64,000 nt of DNA. It comes from Petrosia ficiformis. Taxonomy: Eukaryota > Porifera > Demospongiae > Haplosclerida > Petrosiidae. A model generated the notes under the pieces. That model saw only the letters and a program-made list of their open reading frames with translations. It was not told the origin of the DNA and did not search any database. Where the stretch lies: the NCBI GenBank assembly GCA_947044365.1, contig OX345636.1:36791212-36855211 (forward strand), in the 5' to 3' direction. This document shows, in pieces, positions 26,901 to 38,900 of the stretch. The number at the start of each line of letters is the position of its first letter. Within the stretch, counting starts at the first letter, position 1. The translations under genes were made by a program, and so were the position numbers.

Positions 26901-29900
26901 TTAGCTTTGCTTATTTGCATGCTCACAACAAACACATGCCTCCCTGTTTACTGAGCGGCAGACACACTTGTGATCAAACTTATTTAAAGCACATGCAGCT
27001 CTAAATATCATTTAAAATTAGTAGGCAGTAACTTATTAGTATCACTATGCCCTCGCATTAATTAATTTGTAGTTCAGTCTGGTAGTCCAGTCCAGCGAAT
27101 GGAGACACCTGTTTAAATCCAGCTATTCCAGTTTTCATATTGATGTTTAACACTTTACAAAAATACCATTAGGTTTTGTTATCGCTAATGATTACAACAC
27201 TACATTACATATATAGTGCTGTATTTAGAAAGAATGTGTGTCCTACATTCAGTGAATATTGCCATAATTGATTCACATACTTGACTACCAAATGTACTCT
27301 TTTTTGTGATTGTAATAAAATTGTTTCTCTTAACATAGTTAATATTTCAGTAATGGTATGACAAGGAATTGCTCAATTACAAATTCATCCATAGTTTACC
27401 TTGCTTCAAGAAGTGTACAGACTCTTTTTCCAGGATTTACAAGATCTTTAAGATGTTTTGGCATGAAGTAACAGTCTGATGTAGATCTTATCATGATTTG
27501 AAACTGCAATCCTTCTTCTAACCCCTGAATGTGGCTTGATGCTGATGTACATTGACAGTAGTTAATCTTATCAGCATACTACAGAAGGGAAAAATACAGA
27601 AGTTTTTATAGTAAAAGTTTAAAAAACCATAAGTCTGTTTGTGTTTGCATTTCAGTGTTTAGAAGCTCAAACCTGATTACCTACTCACACATTTTGTCTA
27701 CTTGTAGCATACCAAGGGCAATTAATATTAATACCCTCACCACAAGTATGAAATGTGATTGAAAAATAAGTATTCCCAAATGTCATTGATAGAAAATATT
27801 TATTAGACAATACATAATATATATATATATATATAATAGTTAGAAATATGTAGTATACCATAGGTTTCAAGTGAATTCAATGAATATACCATACAAGCAT
27901 ACACGAGGTGCTAAATTAAAGATATTTGACAGAGCAAAATGAGGTGTGAAACAGCCACGACTTTAACACTGAGTGGGAGTATAGTTGAATACATGTCAAA
28001 GACTTGGTTCAAACCTATACACTGTGGTTAATGATGTCATACTACAATAGACATCCTCTAAACCACAATGCATAATAAACAGCAAGGTAAGAAAATGTAG
28101 CTCCTAAAAAGACAAAGTTTTGTCTCTCAATTACCAATTCTAAAATTCCCAGTTATGAACTAAATGCCTTTGTGTAGCAAATGAATATGCTATATTGATA
28201 TTTTTCACAAAGGTGACATTCTATGCAGCCACAGCTGCTGCCATCCAGTTCTGCTCCTCCTCTGGTGCAGCATATACATGTGTTGCCCCTCCACTGTTAT
28301 CAGTTACTACTATCCCAACGAGCTTTTGCATGCTATTTCAGCTTGCATAATATGGACAGTAACACATAATACAAAAAAACTAGCATCAAAACTTGCAAGT
28401 GCAAATTTAGTTTGCATTCAAAGACTGATGTATAAGCTTTGAAGTAGAGCACATCTGAAGGTGATAAATACGAACGTTTTCAAGATATTCTTTATAAAGC
28501 AGCTATTGCTTTCTTTGTAATTCTATGTGTTGTAATATATCCAGCAGTTATAAAGGGTTTACTTTGCGCAAATCATGCAAACTGCAGGTCAGCCCAAGCT
28601 GATCTCTACAGGCCCGAAGGTTCGAGCAACATTCATAACAAAAAAAAACAGTCCAACAGCAAGAATGCAACAGAAGTACTGAGTGGTCAGAAATACCCCC
28701 ACTCTTTCTCGTCTTAGCCCAATTCTAGCTGATTGACAACGAAGATTGAATATAATCCTCTGGAGCAATAAAATCAGCCAAAGAAGCTTTTAAAACAGAC
28801 ATGAGTTCACGGTACAAGGGAACAAGAACAAGAAAATGGTAAGAATGACCCCATCTTGTATGTTAATTGTAGACTAACAAAACATGAAAGAAAATATGGT
28901 CTTACCGAGCTAGAAACCCGGGGACTACAGAGCATACCTCTGGGGTCACCAATGATTTGTAATGGTAATGACTATTATTTATGTAAGATATCAAAGTAGT
29001 CAAATAGTAGTGGTAAAATGTGCTGCAGCTAACCTTCAATAAATGAGTTCCCCATTGTTTTTGAAGTTCACTTTTCAATCCACCAGCTTCTTTCAATATT
29101 GTCTGCGCAATAACAACTAAATTAAAATAAGAAAATTCAAGTAAAACTACTGATCTTAAAATCTGAATTAAAGTACTAAATGAATGCACTCAATGTGCAG
29201 AACCCTTGCCACAAGTGTGATTAAACAAGAATGATTACTGACAAGAAAATAATTGCTTAACTGTAATAATAGTTATTATAATTATTAAACTGGGATTTAT
29301 TATATGTGTGTGTTACAACTTACACTCCAAGTCCTACCCAGAGTACATAATTCCTAGTATAAGAAATGCAGTGTTTAGTTTTGTGGGTGCAATCATGTGC
29401 ATGAAATGAAATGGGTGGGGCTAGAAACTGACAGTCACAGCAGAAAACTTTGTGCCAGCTCAATGTTTTAGCTGCCACCACTTCAATTGTACTTGATTTC
29501 AAGCTATGATTTGACAGCTATAGCCTTCAAACAAGACGATTTTCAGTGAACTCTTGCTTCCAGACATCATGATGAAAGCTGTGAACTTGAACGGCAAGCG
29601 TGAGTTACATAAATTGTAATAACTTTAAAACCAAAAGATTTTACCAAACCCTGTAGTTAATTTTGATCCTTGAAGTCTGCTAGTAGTATTTTCAAAGTGC
29701 TAATGTTCATAGGTTCGCTGGAACTTTGTGAATAGACAATCAAACAGACACACTATGATTACAATAACCTTCTGTTCTGCCTATGCAGGCAAGGATTAAT
29801 AACTTAGTGTAGTAATCATTCATTACAATCAATGGTTCAATCTAATGTCCTTCTCAGGTGAAGCTAATTAATTATTCAACCACAAACCCAAAAATCACAA

Positions 29901-32900
29901 TAAAAACTGATGTTATGAGATTGAACTCGGTATACTTTGACGAATCTTCATCAAATCTTGCATCTACCTGCTCAGTCTTCAGAGTTAAGAACCCCTGTTT
30001 GCTTGTTTGAGAGTAGAAAGTTTTTTTTTTTATTTCTGTCACAGAATGAAGGCCTAGCTACACTGTATCCAGTATTGTAAAATTAATAGAGTTTTGCAGG
30101 ATGCTGCAGCACCAGAGGTTAGTCAGGCTGCACTAACCTAGGGAAAGCAAAGGTTTCTGGGCTGAAGTGAGATATTTTGACAACAAAAGCTCCTGTTTGA
30201 TACATACACTTACTGAGTGTAGTAATGTCCAGTCTGTATGTCTTCAATTTGGTCCTGAGCATGTAAATACCACTTCCTCTATGTCCCTATAAATTCTCAG
30301 TATGTTACTTTCATTCGATGGTAATTCTAATCTGTCAAATCTATACTGAGCTAACTGAGTAGGTAGGTAGAGAGAAGTAAAATCAGGCGAAGAATCATCA
30401 AAGAAAGATAAAACACAACAATGATTTAGAATATTATTTACAGCAATAGAATAGTATTAAAATAAAAATATCAGTTAAAGTTTGCCGCTATGGCAATTAT
30501 CTCGACAGTCTGTGTATTCATAGTATACACTGAGTTACATCAGTTTCTGTTGTATATTTTGAGAATGTGTGGTTAAATAATTAATAGACTGCTGTTTCAG
30601 AATCTCCGTTGAACACCATAGAAAAATGTACTGCCAATGTACAGGAAAACTACTGATGAAAACTGAATTGGCCATGTCAAGCAATTTTACCCATATAAAA
30701 AATTATGAGCGTCATTAATTTTAATTATTAATGTGGATCATCATCAATATTTGACACCCATTATAATTATTATAAGAATTGTTTTAGTTGAAGAATACAA
30801 ATACATACATTACATTTGTACATTACATTTCACTTATTGTCTAGATAATACCTTTTTATAGTCGCATGGTATTCTGATTTTAAAGACAAATATGATCACG
30901 AAGGAAGTGTATATATATATATATAATTACATATCATATTTGTCTTTTAAAATAAAATACCATGTCATTATAAAAGGCATTATCTCAATTAGCTAGACAA
31001 TAAATAAAATAGTGCACAAGCTCACTCATTGGAATAGCTTTAGAGAAGAAATCACAAGGAAGTTCTGGCTTTTTGAGTGTCCAATGGTGTAGAAGATCCA
31101 AGAAAGAATTCCCAACATTCTTCCACCTTGTCTTTAGTGCCCCACTGATTTTCTCTGGTCTAAAAATGTGAGCAAAATGTACCCACATAATTGCTGATAT
31201 CAAACTCAAAGATTCAGCACCTGCTTATACCACCGCTGTTAATTTATTTAGCTCATATAATACCCAAAATGAGGAAACATCCTTAACTAACAATTGTATA
31301 TAGAGAGAAAAGTATCCCTATGATTGCTTTATGGTGTCCAGCATTCAGTAATCATGGCTGACTTTATCATGCCTGAAACACAACAGCCTATTATAGTTAT
31401 TATTTTGATTATCTACTCTTTAAAGAATCTTGTAGAACTTTGGGAATATATTTCAGGTAGAATAGTTAGCTACATGTAGTAGTTCCATTTTCTAATTCTA
31501 TGTAAGCTACAAGCACTGTCAAGCAGCTTTCTTTCTCTTGAGTTCGAGCGCGCGTTCTATTACACGCCAGGCCCATTAATTGACCGAGCCCACAGGAATG
31601 ACGCACCTTCCTTAACTACGTATACAACACATACTCATGAAGTGGACACAAGAAAATAAATATACATCTAATTATAGTTCGAACCCGTGGGAAAGCAATC
31701 ATAGGGATGGCCCTACGGGCCATAAAAAGGTATATTCACCTTCACCATGACCAGAGGCAAAATTCATAACTTTAGTTTGAAATCCCTGATAATCTTTTTA
31801 CCTTCACAATTTTAATAGAATTACCTTTCTTGTGTATGTCACATATCACTATTGAGTTACAGTATAATCATGTATTAACCTTAATGAAATTAAACTATAC
31901 ACAGTAATACTTATAAAGTCATTATAATTATCCTAATTTTGAGGACATTATGAAGGTGAACAGACTTTGCATTATACAAACATATGTGCAACACAATGAA
32001 ATATAAAAATTATGGTCTGCAGGGGCATCCCTATAATTGCTTTCACAAGGTTGAATCTATATAAATATATATATATATAATTATATATATATATCATTAT
32101 GATTGTTTCACTTGCACGAGTATGCTGAATTACGGTAAGGAAGTTGCGTCATTCAGGGGCGCTCGGTCAAATAATGGGCATGGCACATAAAAGAATACAT
32201 GCTCAAGCTACAGACCAGCAAGAAGACTGCAATGAATACCAATAACTGTTGTATACAGCAGAGAAACAGTATAAAGATGATGCAGGAATCTTTAACAAGT
32301 AAGTATAACAAGTTTTTGAGTTTCAGATATGAGGAAGTCATCATTTAGCACCTCAAGAGAGTACTCAGTTTTTGTGCACTTAGACTACAGTTACACTTAC
32401 TTCTTCAGGTCAAGTACACAGGAAAGTAGATACATTAGTGTTCAGCAATGATTGATATATAGTCAACATAAAGCAATTATAGGGATACGTTTCCTTAATA
32501 TAATTACCTTGTTATAATCGTAATTTTTATATATGTACATTACCCCTATGGAAACAATATAAACATAATATATATGGGGATAGCTCTGGCTACACGTACA
32601 TGTATAAATTCCCATGCAGTGATATCAATATGAAGGGTCAAAAAATAAATCATGTCTTAAAATGAACCTTTAGTTGCCTTTCTAAGTGAAACTGTTTGTG
32701 CTGACACCTATATACTAAGAAAATGAAACCAAAAGAATTCCAAATCTCCCTAATACTTGTTTTAAGCTTCCTTTCAAAGTATCATACATATGTGTGTCCT
32801 TTGTACTACCAATACATACATACCTGTATTGTGCAATGGTTTCCATGACCTTTTGTGGTTTTAGCTTGACTAATTCACCACATTTCTGCATGACTCTGTC

Positions 32901-35900
32901 AATAGCATTACGTGTATTTCCATCATGACAAATATATATTTCCTCATTACTACAAAAACAATTTAGAGAAACAATACCGTCATTGGTCCATCAATTTAAT
33001 ACTTTATAACTGAAAAAATATTGTTGCTTCTTTGTACGTATGTGGATTTTTGCAAAAATGTTTTTTTGAGTACCTAACTTTGAAAATTTGATACACACAA
33101 TTTACCATCTATATTTTGTGCAAGTGGAGACAGTAATTGTGTTTAGTTGTAAATTTATACACATACATAATATGTATATGATAATATGTTAAACACAAAA
33201 AAAATTCATTTTCAATTTTAACTTCATTAAATTAATACTATTATGATTCATTATTTTAATTTATTAAAATTTTATTTCTAAAATTTGTTGATTCTGTTAT
33301 TACGTATAAAAATTAAATATATGACTTCATCCTCTGCTGTTCCACAGTGTCCTTGATTTCATTCTTCACTTACTGTTTCGTTGTCCGGTATTCCACTCTC
33401 TTTTTGACATTATTACTATACTATGAAATGGGAGGTGCTAGAAATTGGCAGTCATGGCAAAAACCTTAGAGCCAGCTCGAAGTTGTAGCAGCCACTACTT
33501 CAATTGTACTTCATTTCAAGCTGTGATTTGACAACGATAGGCTTTAAGCAAGATGAGCTGTGCTCTTTTACTACCAGACAGTTATGAAAGTTGCAATACA
33601 GCAACCGTGATATACAAGAATTGTCATAACTTTAAAACGGAAAGGTTTTAACAAATGCCTGTTGTTACTTTTGATCCTTGTATGATTTGAAGTCTGCTGG
33701 CAATATTTTGAAAGTGCTAATGTTAATGGAATTTTGCCAACAGACAGAACAGACACTATGATTTAATACAGTAACCCTCTGCTCCACCTATGCAGGCGAG
33801 GGTCGATCACAGTTTACGTATCAGGACTTCTCCTACTATAAATTACATAAGAACTGATAAGATAACATGCACAAAGCAGTCTATGGCACTTAACATCAGC
33901 AGATATGATGTATAATATGCATTTTATAATTATGTGTCAAAGTAAGTTCGGAAATAAAATTTCCTTTTGTTGCATATTACATTGTTCAACAGCGTAGATT
34001 GCATTATATTAGAAGCAATTTTTGTTAATAGACTGAAATGTGGCTGCAGAAGTTTCCTTGAATTCACTATTTTTCATAATTATGTACTACCTAATTAGCT
34101 TGATTTGCATGTTGAACAGAACCTTTGCCATTGTGGTTTAGTAAAAAAAAGTATAGGGAAATAGTTACTCTTGTTACTGAAATCAAGTCTGCGTACTACG
34201 TAACAAACTATAGTGATTTGTACAGAAACGTGATTTTTTTGCAAGATGATAAAAACATACAAAATTAAAGTGGAACTGTTATTTTGTGGTTGGCATGGTT
34301 ATAATTTGACCAAGACGGCCTTTAGTATGTTCTGCATAATGTTTAAATTTCAACATTTCGATATTGCTGGGCTTCTCTCTGAGAATAACCATCTACTAGT
34401 ATGAGCTATCTGGAAATACTTCCAAAGTGATCCAACAACAGTAACTATGTATTAGGGGATCATATTGTAGAGTCCTGAATGTTTGGGTGTATTAATACTT
34501 GACATTATTTTTATATTTATATTTTACCAAACAAATATATTACAAAAACCAAACGTTTCAATAGCTAACTGCTATCTTTTTCAGTGGTATAATAATAAAC
34601 ACATTCTTTTTTTATATTAAATGGCATACATCATATCATGCACCACAGTACATGATATGACACATGACATGATAACATCATGCGTAGTTGTCCCGAGGTC
34701 TTGATTTTGTCTCAGCTCGACTGTGATTGACAGTTGCATGGTGGGGATGGCTCGTTATTGTGGACGTGGTCTTCTTCAAACTCTGGTATATTTCTGGATG
34801 CATGTATGTTTATTATTATACCACTGATTCAGAAGAAGATAGCAGTTAGCTATCGAAATGTTTGGTTTTTGCAATATATTTGTTTGGTGAAATATAAAAA
34901 AAGAAATAATGTCAAGTATGTATTAGGGGTTAAAATGTAATACCTTTTTAACCCAAATAATCTTCATAAACTTGTTTTACTCATTTTATTTCAATTCTGT
35001 GTTTTGCTTGATCAGAGTGCTAACATTTTCAATTTTAGTTGTGAAATTTTTGTAATTCACTAACTAACAGGTACATAAGCACACACATTACAAACAAGCA
35101 CACTACCACATCAATCTTTGCCTTGTAAGGATTATTAAACTAATAATTATTACTTTGTAGTGAATTCTTTTTTTTCAATTTCTACACATTAAAATTGCGC
35201 AGATTCTAGAACTTAGCTATATGTTTGCAATGACAAACATACTCACAGTACTACCACTAGTAAGTAGTTAGTAAATGAGCTAAATCATTCACACAGAACA
35301 AACAATTAGCTCAGTAAATAATAGTGTCAGAAGCTATTTGTAGTTTGAGCGCAATGAGAATTTGGATTATTTTTCAGGCTTGTTCAGATCATAGTTATTT
35401 GAGTAAACAACATGTATACTAGCGAACATATAAGCATGAAAGGCTTTTAAATATTTAATTGTTGCATGTTATATACATCATATCTTCTGATGTGAAGTGC
35501 TGATAATATAATTCTTGCTTCTTTGTGCATATTCTTCTTATAATGGATGTTATCAGTTCAGAGTCTTATTTTAATTAATACTGGGACTTGTAAACTGTGG
35601 AATACTGATTGTCAAAGCTGTCAGACATCATGTCAGTCATCTTGTAATAATATACATCACCATTGAATAACACCATGATAAGAATAGAAACTAGCCTCAT
35701 TTACTCTTTGACATTTTAATTCAGCAATTAAAGGCGTGAATGTGATGCTATGTATATACGTATTATTACATATTGACTTGCAATTGATGTATTAATTGAA
35801 AAACTAAACTGTTTTTACTGCATCATATTATGGATCATTGTCTACAGCCACTAGAAAGAGTCTTCTCGATAATTAAATGAATGATAATCATTACAAAATA

Positions 35901-38900
35901 ACCATGGGGATAATTTTTCTCAACTTGTTCATGTATTAAATCCCTTAACTCACCTCACTATGTGAGCTAATATGTACACATAAACAGGAAGTGTGACAGA
36001 AAAACTGTTCATAAAAATTTCATCAGAAAACAAGTGAGTAATTACATCAGTCATGTTGTAATTATAGTTGTTCCTTCGGCCCTGTAAACAAAGATGTAAG
36101 CAAATAAATATATATATACCACATACATTTTATAATTATTCAAGTACTGAAATGTGCTACATAATATATAGCTACATTGTATTAATATGTTTGGTATCAT
36201 ATGCCTTATTGAGACATGTACTTCATAGTAGACGATATAAATCAAGATCAAATGAGCTATAAATTGCATAGGATAGCAAATCAGCATTGAGAAAAATGGA
36301 ATTGCAATGAAACTCCTGTAACCAACTACTACTTCGTACAGTGTATTAGATTTGAAGTAGTCCAAACCACACTAGCTGCTGTCACTAATGTTAGAATGCT
36401 TAGAGATTAACCGTGTTCATCTGTGGTATAAGGAAAGGTTACAGCAGACAGCACAGTAATTATTTGCGTATGTGCAAATCATGTGCACACTATCCAACCG
36501 AACATTTTCACAATATTGCCAATTGCTGGAGCTTTACTACTTCCATATTTCTAAATACCACCCAGCTTTTTGATAAATAAACTTTGCTAGTTTTCTGAAA
36601 TCAAAATCTATAATTGTTGCTAAAACACAACAGCCTATTGTAATTATTTGTTTTTAAAGGTTTCTCGTGTAACATGTACAAGCTAATTCCTTTTATGCAA
36701 CATGCCTATTAATCGATAGTTCTCCAAAAATTACATAATCACATATGCAATGCACATAATTGAAGATAGCAATAAAATCACACTAGAAAGCAATCATAGG
36801 ATGACCTGGCAAAGATCTTAAAACGCATGATGCTATTCAATGAAAACCTTGCTGAAACATAGTATGATAAGTACAACATGTGGTGTATTATTAGTATTGC
36901 CATTCTAACATCTGCGAAAGCAACAAATGGTACTTGATCATTCCAGAGTAATAATGTACAAGAATTTGCAATTATAATAGCAAATAACATCCATTGTACT
37001 CTACAGATGTTTGAGACTCAGCACATGTACGTCACTACTATGGAATTTCCATACGATCTGTTAAAAGTACACGTGCATTGTACTGTTTTTGTTACCATTC
37101 TTTTTTATGGCATGTACATTATATACTAGTCGATATAGATCAAGATCAAAAGAAATAAATTACTACTCGTAAACATTAATTGCCTAACAAAGCAAGCAAG
37201 CAGCATTGATTTTTATAGTCTCAGAAGAAAATGGAATTTGTGTAACCAAATGAGGGCTAAAATAACCCATTCATTTTCACAGTGTAATGAATTTGTTTCC
37301 TTTGTAAAAATAGAATTGTTAAAATAACAAATATATTGGTTAGTGCAGTTACAAGGGTTTAACAATTAGTTGATACATCTAATGCCATAGCTACTTTGTA
37401 CTAAAATAAATTGAAAAATATGTACAAATTATCATGCCTCATATATATATTAGAAGCACAAAGAAGGTTTTGAAACCAACAATGGCTCAATTAAAATACC
37501 TATTCTACTTTTTTGTACATCTATTAAGATATTAAAATTACAATTATTGGATTATAATTACATGTATATCCATAACAACCTGTGAAACAATTTGTGGTAT
37601 TCCTTGCATCTGTACTTATATGTACCAATAAATTGGTTATTTTAACAATTGTATTTTTGCAGTGCTATGGGAATGAGGAGTGTTAGTTACTGTAGCTAAC
37701 AGTTACATTGTACCGCAGCAAAGTCATTCTAATGCAATAGAAAAGACAAACTCTAGTAAACATTTTATATTATAATATTGTGAACATGCAATATCACTAT
37801 TGGGATAGTAAACACGATGTACATGTATAGAGAAAAAGGTATCTCTATAATTGCTTTCTGGTGTCCAAAATTTATTAATTATTAATCATGGCTGACTTTC
37901 TCATGCTTGAATTACAACAACCTAATACCGTATAGCAGGTAGTTTTGGCGAAGGATAAAATTTGGCGATTTGCCGAATTTATAAAAATCGCCAAAATTAA
38001 TTCCTGCCAAGAATTAATTACAATTAATAATTAAATTCAAATGAGGCGGGGCCTATTGGATGAGCACATGAACACGTGCGAGTAGTAATTTTGACACTGC
38101 AGGATGTCTATATACCAATATTTCCAGAAGAAAGTTATTATTTTCATTATGTACTCTTCTTACCTTTTAAAGGAGCTTGCACAAAGTTTGAAATATAATA
38201 TTTCAGATACAAAAGCTATTATAGTTCTAGTTTCTATGCAAGCTAGAAGCATGCAGTTTTCTTCCACCTGGTTGATCGTGCATTCTATTAAACACCATGC
38301 CCATTAATTGACCGTAAAAACAGATTGGTTGTTTACTTTAAGATATTGACATGCTTGTTACATAATAATTAGAAATCATATCACCTTATCTGCTGATAAC
38401 AATTATTATAATCAATTATCATGCCTACTATTTCATATTAGATGCACAAAAATGGTTTGGAATTCTACAATGATTTAATTTAATATTTTTTGTATATCTA
38501 TTAAACTCAATAGGGAAATTGGAATTACAATTATTGGATTATAATTGTATGTACATATATCACAATGCAGAAATAACAACCTACACAACCAAATAAATTA
38601 CTATTTCCACTATTCCTTGCAACTGTACTTACCAATAAATTAGTTATTTTAACAATTTTTTTTGCAATGTAGTTACAAGCATTCTCTAATTTCTGAGTAC
38701 ACATCTGTGTCTTTTATAATAACTATATTATTGTACAATGGTTAGTTTTGTGCACTGTTTATCTATATCAGGTGTACAAGATGGTGGGTTTGAAATATTC
38801 GGTTTATTGCAATCAATATTATCAACCATCATGATAAACACAGTCTATGTTTTCAATTATCTGAACACATGATAACTATATTTGCAGATATTCATGATTT

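Noticed and set aside
36051..36365. A membrane protein on the minus strand (hydrophobic 104-residue frame)
   Set aside because: The real exon here (36081-35954) uses another frame with proper splice sites; the hydrophobic frame is AT-rich read-through.
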